Shown here: piece after piece, positions 45,084 to 55,723 of the stretch | Numbering within the stretch: the stretch's first letter is position 1 | Layout of the letters: every line of letters begins with the position of its first letter | Assembly (NCBI GenBank): GCA_019114175.1 | Contig: DXFZ01000057.1 | Location: forward strand, 1 to 64,000 | From: Candidatus Corynebacterium gallistercoris | GTDB taxonomy: Bacteria; Actinomycetota; Actinomycetes; Mycobacteriales; Mycobacteriaceae | Direction: 5' to 3' | DNA: 64,000 nt | Notes under the pieces: generated by a model | Seen by the model: only the letters and a program-made list of their open reading frames with translations | What the model was told of the DNA's origin: nothing | The model's database searches: none | Program-made: the position numbers and the translations under genes

Positions 45084-45995
45084 ATGAGCGATAACAGCGT
45101 TAACACTGACCAAGACGATTTCCACATCGTGGACCTGGCCGCCACCGAAGGCTACCTGGTGGACGATTCCGACGAGGACGATCCCACCCTCATCACCCCG
45201 GACGGGCACCGAGTAGACACCTGGCGCGATGGCTACCCCTACGACGAGCGCATGAGCCGCGAGGAGTACGAGACCACGAAGCGGGCCCTGCAGATCGAGC
45301 TGCTGAAGTGGCAGAACTGGACCAAGGACACCGGCCAGAAGCACATCATTCTCTTCGAAGGCCGGGACGCCGCCGGTAAGGGCGGCACCATCAAGCGCTT
45401 CAACGAGCACCTGAACCCCCGCGGCGCGCGCACCGTGGCCTTGGAGAAGCCCAGCGAGCGTGAATCCACCTCCTGGTACTTCCAGCGCTACATCCAGCAC
45501 TTCCCGGCGGGCGGGGAGATCGTCTTCTTTGACCGCTCCTGGTACAACCGCTCCGGCGTGGAGCGCGTCATGGGCTTTTGCACCAACGATCAGCACGCGG
45601 AGTTCCTCCGCGAGGTTCCCATGCTGGAAAACATGATCATGGGCTCCGGAATCTCTCTGACCAAGCTGTGGTTCTCCGTGACCCGCAAGGAGCAGCGCAC
45701 CCGCTTTGCCATCCGTCAGGTGGATCCAGTGCGTCAGTGGAAGCTATCGCCCATGGATCTGGCCAGCTTGGACAAGTGGGACGATTACACCCGAGCCAAG
45801 GAAGAGCAGTTCCGTTACACGGATACCAACGAGTCCCCGTGGATCACCATTAAGTCCAATGACAAGAAGCGCGCACGCATCAACGCCATGCGCTACGTCC
45901 TCTCCAAGTTCGAGTACTCCGGCAAGGATCACGAGATCGTGGGGGAGCCGGACCCGCTCATCGTCAAGCGGGGCCGGGATCAGATCGGGGACTAG
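45084..45995 (+). CDS. ppk2: polyphosphate kinase 2
   Basis: ILFEGRDAAGKGGTIKRFNEHLNPRG; FFDRSWYNRSGVERVMGFC. Confidence 0.95.
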   Translation: MSDNSVNTDQDDFHIVDLAATEGYLVDDSDEDDPTLITPDGHRVDTWRDGYPYDERMSREEYETTKRALQIELLKWQNWTKDTGQKHIILFEGRDAAGKGGTIKRFNEHLNPRGARTVALEKPSERESTSWYFQRYIQHFPAGGEIVFFDRSWYNRSGVERVMGFCTNDQHAEFLREVPMLENMIMGSGISLTKLWFSVTRKEQRTRFAIRQVDPVRQWKLSPMDLASLDKWDDYTRAKEEQFRYTDTNESPWITIKSNDKKRARINAMRYVLSKFEYSGKDHEIVGEPDPLIVKRGRDQIGD

Positions 45996-46348
45996 CGAGC
46001 CTTTGCGCGCGCATTGATCTCGGTGGCTTGAGCTGCCGGTTTCTGCAAGGAAACGACGATGCGAGTGAAGCGCTCATTACGTAGCTCAATCACAACTGTG
46101 TCCTCGAAGCCGTCGACGTTCCAAAACTGGCGCTCACCCTCAGCATGAAAAGTTCCGGAGAGTTTTTGCCTGAATCTCAAACCGGGTCCACGCCACCCTT
46201 TGGGCTCGGTTTTCATCCCTGGGTCATGTGTTGCTCCTCGCACGTGATCCCAAGGAATATCAATTCGGCGGGTGAAGGACCAGAGTTTATCCAATCCTGT
46301 GGGTTCAATAGTGAGCGCGCCGTCAGACAGGGTAAGTACATTGCCCAT
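45992..46348 (-). CDS. hypothetical protein (about 118 aa)
   Basis: ATG with GGAG RBS; immediately downstream of TetR gene; overlaps ppk2 stop. Confidence 0.6.
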   Translation of the reverse strand: MGNVLTLSDGALTIEPTGLDKLWSFTRRIDIPWDHVRGATHDPGMKTEPKGWRGPGLRFRQKLSGTFHAEGERQFWNVDGFEDTVVIELRNERFTRIVVSLQKPAAQATEINARAKAR

Positions 46349-46358
46349 TGTGGACTCC

Positions 46359-46736
46359 TCATGCTTTCTTTCGGTTGAATCTGGCCAGCAGGTGCTGGCC
46401 AATCTGTGTGGGATCGTCAGAGAAACAAAGTGCAGTTGCTCGTGTGATTAGATGCGATAATTCTTCATCGGGATTACTCATCTCCAGCAGGGATATGAGT
46501 ACGAAGTCCTTCGAATCGGAGTCAACATCGTGATCCAATGCGCGTTCACATACTTGTCTCAGAGCAGCGCGGGCAAGGCCATGCTTGGAACCGAAAATTT
46601 TGTAGAAGCTCGCTCGATTCATCTCTAGCGCGGCAAGGATTGCGTCAACTGATGCCGCGTCAAAGCCTTCTCGGCCGAAGAGTCGCGTTGCTCGGCGCAG
46701 AACTTCAACTTCGTCAAAGGTGCGTGGCCGTCCCAT
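46359..46736 (-). CDS. TetR family regulator
   Basis: GRPRTFDEVEVLRRATRLFGREGFDAASVDAILAALEMNRASFYKIFGSKHGL HTH; start chosen below operator. Confidence 0.88.
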   Translation of the reverse strand: MGRPRTFDEVEVLRRATRLFGREGFDAASVDAILAALEMNRASFYKIFGSKHGLARAALRQVCERALDHDVDSDSKDFVLISLLEMSNPDEELSHLITRATALCFSDDPTQIGQHLLARFNRKKA

Positions 46737-46753
46737 GAGTTTCATACTACCCA

Positions 46754-46775
46754 TTCTAGAATAATTTGTCTAGAA
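46754..46775. promoter_or_regulatory. inverted repeat TTCTAGA-N8-TCTAGAA, probable TetR operator
   Basis: Perfect 7-bp arms immediately upstream of TetR gene. Confidence 0.7.
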
Positions 46776-46790
46776 CCTTCGGTGTGAAAA

Positions 46791-49700
46791 TCAGCCCCAG
46801 ACCTCGATCGGGTTGCCCTGCCAGCGCGTGGCGGTGGGCACCTGGTCGCCCCGCATCACCAAGGACGCCGGCCCCACCACGGCCGCATCTGACACGTGAG
46901 CAGACGGTAAGACTACTGAGTGGGGGCCGATGGTGGCGCCGTCGCCCACAACTACCTCACCCAAGCTCATGACGCGATCCTGGAACAGGTGCGTCTGCAG
47001 CACGCAGCCCGGCCCCACAGAAGCCCCGGCGCCGACCCGCACCAAGTCCGCCTCCGGCAGCCAATAGGAATCCAGCCAGGCACCGCGGCCCACCTTCGCG
47101 CCCAGGCAGCGCAGGAAAACGTTCAAGCTGCCCGTGCCGAGGGTGTGGGAGAGGAACCACGGGCCGGCGACGGTCTCCACGAACTGATCCTGCAGCTCAT
47201 TGAGCCACACGAACTTGCTCCACAGGACGTGATCGCCAGCGGCAATCCGGCCCACGCATAGCCACTTCACCGCCACGGTCAGCACGGCGGCCACCAGTCC
47301 GGCCGCCACGAGGATCAACCCGGAGGCCAGCAGCGCGCCCACCACACCGAAACGCATGAGCATCCCCTGCCACGCCCACACGCAGCCGCCCGCAATCGTC
47401 GCAGAGGCCATGGGGGCGGTCAGGCGGAGCGTCTCCACGGCACCGCGGGCGGCTTTCACGCCGAAGCCGGGGTTGTAGGTGCGGGCCTCGCTCTCGGTGT
47501 CCACGGTGGACCGGCGCAACCGCTCCGGTGGGGAACCGATCCAGTTGGAGCCGGACTTCGTCTTCGCCGGAGTAGAAGACAGCACAGCCACCAGGGAGTT
47601 CTTCTTCAGGTGACGTTCCGGGCCAGCGATGCCGGAGTTGCCCAGGAAGCTGCGCTTGCCGACCCGCGTGTGGCCGGTGCGCATCCAGCCGCCGGGGCCG
47701 AGCTCGTAGCCGCCGACCATCGTGTCATCGGCCAAGAACGCGCCCTCCTTCACCTCGGCGAACCGCGGCACCATCACGGCCGTGGAGATCTCCGCATCCT
47801 TGCCCACCTTCGCGCCTAGGGCCCGGAACCACAGCGGTGTTAGCTGCGCGGCATAGAGGGGGAACAGGTGGGTTCGGGCGGCGTCCATGAGGCGCTGGAT
47901 CGCCCACACGCGCCAGCCGGTGGCGCTGCGCACGGGCGTCACACCAGGAGTTAGACCCACGGAAAGCGCCCGCACCGCAAGGAACGTCAAACTCACATAC
48001 ACCCCGAAGGCGGCCAACCCAGCCACGGCCGATAGGCCCACCACGGCGGGGAGGGTTGGGGCGGTGGCGTCGCTATCAAGAACAACAAGAACCACCGCGG
48101 CGCCGCACAAGACAGCCAACCACGGCAGCGCGGCCAAAGCCACGGCCGTGGCGGCGAAGGCCCAGACCCAGCCGCGAACCCGAGGAGCAGGGGAATCGGG
48201 GAACGCGGAGCGGGCCTTACCCACCTTCTTCGCCGGAGAACCGGCCCACCGCTGCCGGGCCTTGACCTTGCCCATCACGGCGGAGCCGGGCTCCACGTAC
48301 GCCCCCGCGCCGATCCTCGTGCCCGGAAGCAACACGCTGCGCGCACCGACGGTGGCTCCGGTGCCGATGCGGATTTCGCCCACGTGCAGCACGTCCCCCT
48401 CCAGCCAGTGGCCGGAAAGATCCACCTCCTGCTCCACGGCGGCGGCCTCGCCCAAGCGCAGCAGGCCCGTCACCGGGGGCAGGGAGTGCAACTGTACGTC
48501 CTTGGCCACCGTTGCGCCCAACCAGCGCGCGTAGGTGGACATCCACACCGCGCCGGAAACGTCCAGGGCGCCGGAGGTATCGGCGATGCGCTCGGCGGCC
48601 CAGATGCGCAGGTGAACGCTACCGCCGCGGGGATAAGAGCCCGGCGTGATGCCGCGGGTGAGCAGGCGGATGATCGCCGCGGACAGGGGCAGGCGGCCAA
48701 GCGGGGTGGCGAACACCACCACCAGAAGAACGCACAGCCACACAGGCACCGCCACGGCCCACGCCACGCACGCCGCGGCGAGGAACGCGTTGGCCACGCA
48801 CAGCCACGTCACCCAGCGGGCGCCCGCCAGCGTGAGCGCCGGAACCTGCCAGGCTGCCTGTGCCAGCCGGGTGCGCCAGCCGACCGGCTGAGCGGGTTCG
48901 GAGGGTGCGGCGGCAGCCTGGCCAGCGCCGCGCAAGGAATCCACGTAGGCGGCGAAGGCTCCCAGCCGGGAGTGGTCGTACAGATCCCGCACGCTCACCG
49001 TGGGCACCTCCTGGCGCACCCGGCCAATAAGGGTGGCCGCGCCCAAGGACGTGCCGCCCAGGGTGAAGAAGTCCGCGCCCGCGCTGGTCACAGCGGTTCC
49101 CAGCGCATCGGACCACAGCCCCGCCAGCCAGGCCTCGGTCTCCGTATCGAAGTGCGCCTCCCCGCGGGAGGGCAGCGGCCACGGCAGGGCCTTCTTGTCC
49201 ACCTTGCCGCTGGTGGTCACCGGCAGCGAGTCCAGCGGGCAGAGCCTTGGCACCATGGCGGCGGGCAGGCGCGCGGCCAGGTCCGCTTGTGCTGCGGTGA
49301 CATCAAAGTCATCCGCACTCCCGGCCTCCGGGGAGACGTACCCCACCAGCACCTTGTCCCCGCCACCGGTGGTCTGTACCACCACGGCGGCGCTGCGAAC
49401 ATTATCCAGGGCGGCCAGCGCGGCATCGATTTCTCCCAGCTCAATACGCCGCCCGCCGATCTTCACCTGGTCATCCACGCGGCCCACGAAGTACAGGCCA
49501 TCGGCCTCCAGGCGGACGTGGTCGCCGGTGCGGTAGGCACGCTCCCAGCCGAGGGTCTCCATCGGCGCGAACTTCTCCGCGTCCTTGGCCGGGTCCAGGT
49601 AGCGGGCCAGGCCCACGCCGCCGATGATGAGCTCGCCGGTCTCACCAACGGCCACAGGCTGGTTGTCCCCGTCCACCACGGCCAGGTCCCAGCCATCGAG

Positions 49701-50630
49701 CGGCAGGCCGATGGACACCGGCGAGGCCCCGTCCATTTGCGCGCCGCAGGCCACCACGGTTGCCTCCGTGGGGCCGTAGGTGTTCCACAGCTCGCGGCCG
49801 GGGGTGGCCAGGCGGCGGGCGAGTTCCGGCGGGCAGGCCTCGCCGCCGAAGATGAGCAGCCGCACGGCGTCCAGAGCCTCGTCCGGCCAGAGTCCGGCCA
49901 GGGTGGGCACGGTGGAGACCACGGTGATGGACCGGGCGATCAGCCACGGGCCCAGATCCACGCCGGAGCGGACAAGCGCCCGCGGTGCCGGCACCAGGCA
50001 CGCGCCGTGCCGCCAGGCGAGCCACATTTCCTCGCAGGAGGCATCGAAGGCCACGGATAGGCCGGCGAGCACTCGGTCGCCGGGGCCGAGCGGCTGGTCC
50101 TGGCAGAACATGCGCGCTTCCGCGTCCACGAAGGCCGCCGCGGATCGGTGCGTCACGGCCACGCCCTTGGGCTTGCCGGTGGAGCCGGAGGTGAAGATGA
50201 TCCACGCGTCGGTCTCCAGGTCCGGGCCGGTGGTTGTTGTTTTTTGGTGCGACGCCACCCCCACGTACTCAAACCCCGCAGCCGTGAAGTGGCCGGCCAC
50301 GGCGGCCTCCCCGAACACGAGATCTGCGCGCTCTTGTGGGTCGTCAGCATCAACGGGAACGTAGGCCGCTCCAGCGGCGATGGTGGCGAGGATGCTGATG
50401 TATAGCTCCCGGTCGCCCGAGGGCATGCGGATGCCGATGCGGTCGCCACGCCTGATGCCTGCGGCGTGAAGGTCGGCGGCGCGCTCGGTGATGAGGCTGA
50501 TGAGCTCTCCGTACGTGACCACGCCCCGGCCATCGTCGATGGCTGGGGCGTCTGGGTGGTTGTCCGCGGTGGCGTGGAGGATGTCCAGCAGTGTGCGTGG
50601 GGCGGGGGCGTGGTCGCTGCGGAGGAACAT
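46791..50630 (-). CDS. Pls/PosA-family non-ribosomal peptide synthetase (A-T plus membrane/hexapeptide-like C-terminal repeats)
   Basis: A domain IIFTSGSTGKPKGVAVTHRS, NTYGPTEATV; carrier motif FFTLGGTSLGAATLIGRV; TM segments alternating with hexapeptide-like repeats. Confidence 0.88.
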   Translation of the reverse strand: MFLRSDHAPAPRTLLDILHATADNHPDAPAIDDGRGVVTYGELISLITERAADLHAAGIRRGDRIGIRMPSGDRELYISILATIAAGAAYVPVDADDPQERADLVFGEAAVAGHFTAAGFEYVGVASHQKTTTTGPDLETDAWIIFTSGSTGKPKGVAVTHRSAAAFVDAEARMFCQDQPLGPGDRVLAGLSVAFDASCEEMWLAWRHGACLVPAPRALVRSGVDLGPWLIARSITVVSTVPTLAGLWPDEALDAVRLLIFGGEACPPELARRLATPGRELWNTYGPTEATVVACGAQMDGASPVSIGLPLDGWDLAVVDGDNQPVAVGETGELIIGGVGLARYLDPAKDAEKFAPMETLGWERAYRTGDHVRLEADGLYFVGRVDDQVKIGGRRIELGEIDAALAALDNVRSAAVVVQTTGGGDKVLVGYVSPEAGSADDFDVTAAQADLAARLPAAMVPRLCPLDSLPVTTSGKVDKKALPWPLPSRGEAHFDTETEAWLAGLWSDALGTAVTSAGADFFTLGGTSLGAATLIGRVRQEVPTVSVRDLYDHSRLGAFAAYVDSLRGAGQAAAAPSEPAQPVGWRTRLAQAAWQVPALTLAGARWVTWLCVANAFLAAACVAWAVAVPVWLCVLLVVVFATPLGRLPLSAAIIRLLTRGITPGSYPRGGSVHLRIWAAERIADTSGALDVSGAVWMSTYARWLGATVAKDVQLHSLPPVTGLLRLGEAAAVEQEVDLSGHWLEGDVLHVGEIRIGTGATVGARSVLLPGTRIGAGAYVEPGSAVMGKVKARQRWAGSPAKKVGKARSAFPDSPAPRVRGWVWAFAATAVALAALPWLAVLCGAAVVLVVLDSDATAPTLPAVVGLSAVAGLAAFGVYVSLTFLAVRALSVGLTPGVTPVRSATGWRVWAIQRLMDAARTHLFPLYAAQLTPLWFRALGAKVGKDAEISTAVMVPRFAEVKEGAFLADDTMVGGYELGPGGWMRTGHTRVGKRSFLGNSGIAGPERHLKKNSLVAVLSSTPAKTKSGSNWIGSPPERLRRSTVDTESEARTYNPGFGVKAARGAVETLRLTAPMASATIAGGCVWAWQGMLMRFGVVGALLASGLILVAAGLVAAVLTVAVKWLCVGRIAAGDHVLWSKFVWLNELQDQFVETVAGPWFLSHTLGTGSLNVFLRCLGAKVGRGAWLDSYWLPEADLVRVGAGASVGPGCVLQTHLFQDRVMSLGEVVVGDGATIGPHSVVLPSAHVSDAAVVGPASLVMRGDQVPTATRWQGNPIEVWG
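48063..48089 (-). repeat. dispersed motif copy: ggtggcgtcgctatcaagaacaacaag
   Basis: Consensus match on minus strand inside Pls gene. Confidence 0.65.
50233..50262 (+). repeat. dispersed motif copy: gttgttgttttttggtgcgacgccaccccc
   Basis: Best consensus match, inside Pls gene. Confidence 0.8.
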
Positions 50631-51085
50631 TAACTTTCGTCCCCGGCTTCCCCGGCGATGATGGATTTCGCCAGCTTGCGCAGGTGTTTCAGCTGTTTAG
50701 AGGTGGATTCGTCCAGCGCCTTGTCTTCGGCGGCGGTGACGATGGGCTTGAGCTCCGCGCGTGCCTTCGCGCCCTTTTTGGTGATGGAGATGATCTGGCG
50801 GCGGCGGTCTTTCGCGTCTTTCACGCGCTTGGCCAGGTTGCGCTTTTCCAGGGAGTCCACGAGGCGGACCATGTCTGAGCGGTCAACACCCAGGATCTCG
50901 CCCAAGGTGGATTGGCTGGCGGCATCCCCTTCCACCAGGCAGGTGAGGATCCAGTATTCGCGCAGGTTGTAGCCGTGCTCGGCGAGGTCGGCTTCAACGA
51001 ACTCGCGGGTGCGGCGGCGGAGCCTCTCCAGTTGAAAGGAGGGGGAGGACAGTAGCTCTGAGGGCAGCGGCGAAGTATCAGGCAT
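50630..51085 (-). CDS. MarR family transcriptional regulator, translationally coupled to Pls gene (TAATG)
   Basis: REYWILTCLVEGDAASQSTLGEILGVDRSDMVRLVDSLEKRNLAKRVKDAKDRRRQIISITKKG. Confidence 0.9.
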   Translation of the reverse strand: MPDTSPLPSELLSSPSFQLERLRRRTREFVEADLAEHGYNLREYWILTCLVEGDAASQSTLGEILGVDRSDMVRLVDSLEKRNLAKRVKDAKDRRRQIISITKKGAKARAELKPIVTAAEDKALDESTSKQLKHLRKLAKSIIAGEAGDES

Positions 51086-51139
51086 GCTTCAAAATATACC
51101 GCCGCCGCGATGGGGATGTCTAATGGTGGGGGGTTCCCA

Positions 51140-51457
51140 CTATTTGATTTCGTCCTCGCGGCGCCAGATTCCCAGGCCCTCATCGCGCCAGCCGGAGGTA
51201 CCATTCGCCACGTTCTTCGCGTCGATGCCGTTCATCTCCAGCCACTCTGCCGCCTTGGCGGAGCGCCCGCCGGACAAGCAGATGAGGTAGATGTCCTCAT
51301 TGAGGTCCAGCTCGGAGTAACGCACCTGCAGCTCGGAGAGCGGAATGTTCTTCGCGCCCACGGCGTGCCACTCGTTGAACTCATCAGCCTCACGCACGTC
51401 AATCAGCTGCGCATTGGCGGGAACATCGGTCGGTTGAACAGTCTCAAATTCGCTCAT
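51140..51457 (-). CDS. rhodanese-like domain protein
   Basis: AQLIDVREADEFNEWHAVGAKNIPLSEL; IYLICLSGGRSAKAAEWL. Confidence 0.9.
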   Translation of the reverse strand: MSEFETVQPTDVPANAQLIDVREADEFNEWHAVGAKNIPLSELQVRYSELDLNEDIYLICLSGGRSAKAAEWLEMNGIDAKNVANGTSGWRDEGLGIWRREDEIK

Positions 51458-51532
51458 GCCAGCCCATTGTAGGTATCTACGCGGTCCCTCGCAGGAGCTC
51501 TCCACGGGGGCGGAGGAGTTAAATGGGAAACT

Positions 51533-53836
51533 GTGAGTACGAATCCCGCCCCGCAGGGGCTCAGCATCGCAGAAGTAGACCAGCGCACACGTGAGGGTAA
51601 AGCCAACACCCAAGCGCGCTCTACAGGGCGCTCCGTGGGGCAGATCCTGCGGGCGAACATCTTCACCCGGGTTAACGCCATCTTGGGCGTGCTGTGCGCC
51701 ATCGTGCTCTCCACCGGCTCGGTCATCAACGCTGCCTTCGGGTTGCTCATCATCGCCAACTCCGCGGTGGGCGTCATCCAGGAGTTGCGGGCGAAGAAGA
51801 CGCTGGACAACCTGCGGATCGTGGGGGAGGCCAAGCCGACCGTCATCCGGGACGGGGTTGAAACCACCGTGGAGCAGTCAGAGGTGGTAGAAGGCGAGAT
51901 CTTAAAGCTCGGCAGCGGTGACGAGATCGTAGTCGATGGCCGGCTCATTAAGGGCAACATCCGGGTAGATGAGTCCCAACTCACCGGCGAATCAGACGCG
52001 GTGGCCAAGCAGGAGGGAGAGGAGATCCTCTCCGGCTCCTTCGTCACCCAAGGCCACGGCTACATGGAGGCCACGAAGGTCGGCGCGGATGCCTACGCGG
52101 CCAAGCTCGCCGCCCAGGCGAGCGAGTTCTCTCTCACGGACTCCGTGCTCATGAGCGGCATCAACCAGATCCTCAAGGTCATCACCTGGCTGCTCATCCC
52201 CACCGGGCTGCTCACCATCTACACCCAGCTGGTCCGCTCCGGCACGGGGTGGAAGGAATCCATCCTCTCCATGGCCGCGGCCATCGTGCCCATGGTGCCG
52301 GAGGGCCTGGTGCTCATGACCTCCATCGCCTTCGCCGCGGGCGTCATCCGGCTCGGCAAATACAAGGCGCTCGTCAATGAGCTCGTGGCCATCGAGGGGC
52401 TCGCCAGGGTTAACACCGTCTGCACGGACAAGACCGGAACCCTCACCACCAACGAAATGGAGCTGGAGGAGATCCTGGACGCACACGGCACCCCGGCCGC
52501 GGACGAGGACCTGCAGCATCTAGCCAACCTGCTGGCCAGCCAAGAAGATCTCAATGACACCGCCCGGGCCATCCAACAGGGTCTGCAGGATCGCGGCATC
52601 ACCGGTACACCGTGGCAGGGCGAGGAGATCCCCTTCAACTCGCGGGACAAGTACTCCGGCTTCAGCACGGGTGGGGGCCGCTGGCTGCTCGGCGCGCCGG
52701 ACGTGCTGCTGGACTCCGGCCCCGCCGCCGAGCTCGCCAAAGAGAAGGGGGATCAGGGCAAGCGGATCCTCGTCTTCCAGCCCGCCGAGGCCGAACCCGT
52801 GCTCATCGTGTTGCGCCAGCAACTGCGCCCCGATGCCCGGGAGACCCTGGACTACTTCGCAGCACAGGACGTGGACCTCAAAGTCATCTCCGGGGACAAC
52901 GCGGACTCGGTCAAGGCCGTGGCCGCCCAGGCCACGGACCGGCCCCTCACCGCGGTGGACGCCCGCGAGCTGGCGGACCTAGACCAAGACTCCTTCGATG
53001 ACCGCATCGCCCAGGCCAACGTCTTCGGCCGCGTCACCCCGGAACAAAAGCAGCAAATGGTGGCCTCCCTGCACCGCCAGCACCGGACCGTGGCCATGAC
53101 CGGCGATGGCGTCAACGATGTCCTGGCTCTGAAGAAGGCGGACATCGGCGTGGCGATGGGCTCCGGGGCCCCGGCCACGAGATCCGTGGCGCAGCTGGTG
53201 CTGCTCACCAACCGTTTCTCAGCCCTGCCGGCCGTTGTGGCGGAGGGCCGTCGCGTCATAGGAAACATCGAACGCGTGGCCCACCTGTTCCTCACCAAGA
53301 CCGTCTACTCGGTGGTGCTGGCACTGGTCGTGGCCATCCTGGGCATTTCCTTTCCCTTCCAGCCCATCCACGTGACCATCACCGGCTGGTTCACCATCGG
53401 TATTCCGGCGTTCGTCCTCTCGCTCGCCCCGAACACGGAGCGCCCCCGGGATGGCTTCGTCCGCCGCGTGCTCTCCCTCGCGTTGCCCTCCGGCGTGCTA
53501 GTCGGCGGCATCAGCGTGATCTTCTGGCTGGTGATCTACCCCGGTGCGGACGTGCCGGAGATTCAGCGCCAGCAGGCGGGCACTGCGGTGCTGCTGGCGC
53601 TAATCGTGATGAGCCTGTGGGTCTTAAGCATCGTTGCCCGCCCCCTGAACGGGTGGAAGAGCCTGCTGCTCGCCTGCTGCGTCACCGGATACCTGGTGAT
53701 CTTCCTCGTCCCCTCACTGCGGGAGCTGTTGCTCCTGCACACCGGCAACACCCAGTTGATGCTGACCGGCCTGGCCGTGGGCGCCGGCGGCGCGGTCCTC
53801 ATCGAGGCCGCGCACCAGGTCACCCGCCGCCTTTAG
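51533..53836 (+). CDS. cation-translocating P-type ATPase (CtpE-like)
   Basis: [45 protein letters not shown]. Confidence 0.92.
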   Translation: MSTNPAPQGLSIAEVDQRTREGKANTQARSTGRSVGQILRANIFTRVNAILGVLCAIVLSTGSVINAAFGLLIIANSAVGVIQELRAKKTLDNLRIVGEAKPTVIRDGVETTVEQSEVVEGEILKLGSGDEIVVDGRLIKGNIRVDESQLTGESDAVAKQEGEEILSGSFVTQGHGYMEATKVGADAYAAKLAAQASEFSLTDSVLMSGINQILKVITWLLIPTGLLTIYTQLVRSGTGWKESILSMAAAIVPMVPEGLVLMTSIAFAAGVIRLGKYKALVNELVAIEGLARVNTVCTDKTGTLTTNEMELEEILDAHGTPAADEDLQHLANLLASQEDLNDTARAIQQGLQDRGITGTPWQGEEIPFNSRDKYSGFSTGGGRWLLGAPDVLLDSGPAAELAKEKGDQGKRILVFQPAEAEPVLIVLRQQLRPDARETLDYFAAQDVDLKVISGDNADSVKAVAAQATDRPLTAVDARELADLDQDSFDDRIAQANVFGRVTPEQKQQMVASLHRQHRTVAMTGDGVNDVLALKKADIGVAMGSGAPATRSVAQLVLLTNRFSALPAVVAEGRRVIGNIERVAHLFLTKTVYSVVLALVVAILGISFPFQPIHVTITGWFTIGIPAFVLSLAPNTERPRDGFVRRVLSLALPSGVLVGGISVIFWLVIYPGADVPEIQRQQAGTAVLLALIVMSLWVLSIVARPLNGWKSLLLACCVTGYLVIFLVPSLRELLLLHTGNTQLMLTGLAVGAGGAVLIEAAHQVTRRL

Positions 53837-54315
53837 CCCTGGTAGCGCTCCACGGCCTCGTCTAGGATCTTCACGGCCTCGGCTGCGTTGCCCCAGCCGG
53901 ATCCGGAAACTTCCTTGCCGGGCTCCAGGTCCTTGTAGTGGACGAAGAAGTGCTCGATCTCGTCCTTGGTGAACTGGGAGATGTCATCAATGTCCTGGTA
54001 CTGGTCGAAGCGCACGTCATCCAGCACGCACAGCAGCTTGTCATCGCCGCCGGCCTCGTCGGTCATCTTGAACACGCCCACTGGACGGGCCTTGACGATC
54101 ACGCCGGGGAACAGCGGCTCCGGCAGCAGCACGAGGGCGTCCAACGGGTCGCCGTCCTCGCCCAGGGTGTGGTCAATGAAGCCGTAGTCCGCCGGGTAGG
54201 CCATGGGGGTGAACAGGTAGCGGTCCAGGTAGACCTTGCCGGACTCGTGGTCAACCTCGTACTTGTTGCGGGAGCCCTTGGGGATCTCGATGGTGACTTC
54301 GATCTTCTTGGTCAT
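53833..54315 (-). CDS. ppa: inorganic pyrophosphatase
   Basis: [31 protein letters not shown] (EDGDPLDAL); [17 protein letters not shown]. Confidence 0.96.
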   Translation of the reverse strand: MTKKIEVTIEIPKGSRNKYEVDHESGKVYLDRYLFTPMAYPADYGFIDHTLGEDGDPLDALVLLPEPLFPGVIVKARPVGVFKMTDEAGGDDKLLCVLDDVRFDQYQDIDDISQFTKDEIEHFFVHYKDLEPGKEVSGSGWGNAAEAVKILDEAVERYQG

Positions 54316-54412
54316 CGATCCTGCCTTCTTCTCATCTGATTGTTCGGATAGTTTGCGTACGGGCACAAGTCTATAACCTGTGTTGTCCGCACGGTTAGCT
54401 AGTGTGTGGGGG

Positions 54413-55723
54413 GTGAGTAAAACTAAGTCCCTCAAAGCGTGGCTGATCTCCATCGCGGTGTTTGTTGTGGTGGTCGCGCTCGTCGTGGCCGGTGCGGTGT
54501 GGTGGGCTGCTCACAATCGCTACCATGTGGAGCCCGCACAGCCTTTGCCGGCGGTGGAGCAGGTCATGCAGGCGCCGGCGGGTCCGGCCCCGGACGTGGC
54601 CGCGGCGGTGGACCAGGCGGCCAAGGATCCGGCGCTGGGGGAGTTGGCGGGGTACGTCTATGACGTGGAGTCCGGCCAGGGCGTGTGGGGGCGTGAGGGG
54701 ATGCGGCCGATGGTTCCGGCCTCCTCCACCAAGGTCCTCACCGCTGCCGCAGCCGTGGCCACGCTGGATCTCGATTCCCGCGCCGTCACCCGCGTCTATG
54801 CCGGCGAGCCCGGCCAGCTGATCATCCAGTCCGATGGGGACGTGACCTTGAGCGCCGATGGCAGTGGCTTCTTCACGGATCCGGCGAGCATCAAGGACTT
54901 GGCCGCGCAGGTGTCCGAACACCTAGAAGGCCCCGTGACCAGCATTGTTGTGGATAATTCCATCCGCGCAGGCGAGGTGTTCAACCCCACCTGGGACGGT
55001 GAGGACATCGCCGGTGGCAACGTGGCGGACCTGGACGCGGTAATGCTCAACGCCGGTCGCCTGGATGCCAGCGAGTCCTACTCGCCCCGCTCCACCACCC
55101 CCGGCGAGGATGTCGGCCAGGCTCTCGCCGCCGCCCTGGGCACCTCGGCTGAGGTTTCTTTGGTGGCGACGGCACCCGCACCAGCCGGCGAACCCCTCGG
55201 AGTGGTCGAATCAGCCCCATTGGATGTGCGCTTGAGGGACATGATGGTGCACAGCGATAACCTGCTCGCGGAATCTATCGCCCGGCAGGTCGCCGCCGCA
55301 CGGGGCAAGCCCGCCACCTTCGCCGGCGCGACGGAAGCCACCATCGAGGTGCTCCAAGAGCAGGGGCTGGATACCACCGGCACGGTGCTCAAAGACAACT
55401 CCGGCATGAGCAAGGACAACCGCATCACCGCGGCCCTGCTGGCCAGCGTGCTGGGCACCAACCGCGCGCTGCTGGACCTGCTGCCGGTCTCCCACGCGGA
55501 GGGCACGCTGGCGGCGCGCTTCGGGGAGGGCTCCGGGGCCGATGCCGCCGCCGGGTGGGTGCGGGCGAAGACGGGCACGCTCTCCGGCGTGAGCGCCTTG
55601 GTCGGCACCGTGATGACAGAAGACGGCCGTGCCCTGACCTTCGCCTTCCTCTCCAACGGCTCGGAGGTGGGCGAGGCCCGCGCCGCCCTGGACCGGCTGG
55701 CCGCGAGCCTGCGGAAGGCGTAA
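54413..55723 (+). CDS. dacB: D-alanyl-D-alanine carboxypeptidase (PBP4/DacB type)
   Basis: [14 protein letters not shown] Sxx[11 protein letters not shown] SxN; KTGTLSG. Confidence 0.9.
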   Translation: MSKTKSLKAWLISIAVFVVVVALVVAGAVWWAAHNRYHVEPAQPLPAVEQVMQAPAGPAPDVAAAVDQAAKDPALGELAGYVYDVESGQGVWGREGMRPMVPASSTKVLTAAAAVATLDLDSRAVTRVYAGEPGQLIIQSDGDVTLSADGSGFFTDPASIKDLAAQVSEHLEGPVTSIVVDNSIRAGEVFNPTWDGEDIAGGNVADLDAVMLNAGRLDASESYSPRSTTPGEDVGQALAAALGTSAEVSLVATAPAPAGEPLGVVESAPLDVRLRDMMVHSDNLLAESIARQVAAARGKPATFAGATEATIEVLQEQGLDTTGTVLKDNSGMSKDNRITAALLASVLGTNRALLDLLPVSHAEGTLAARFGEGSGADAAAGWVRAKTGTLSGVSALVGTVMTEDGRALTFAFLSNGSEVGEARAALDRLAASLRKA

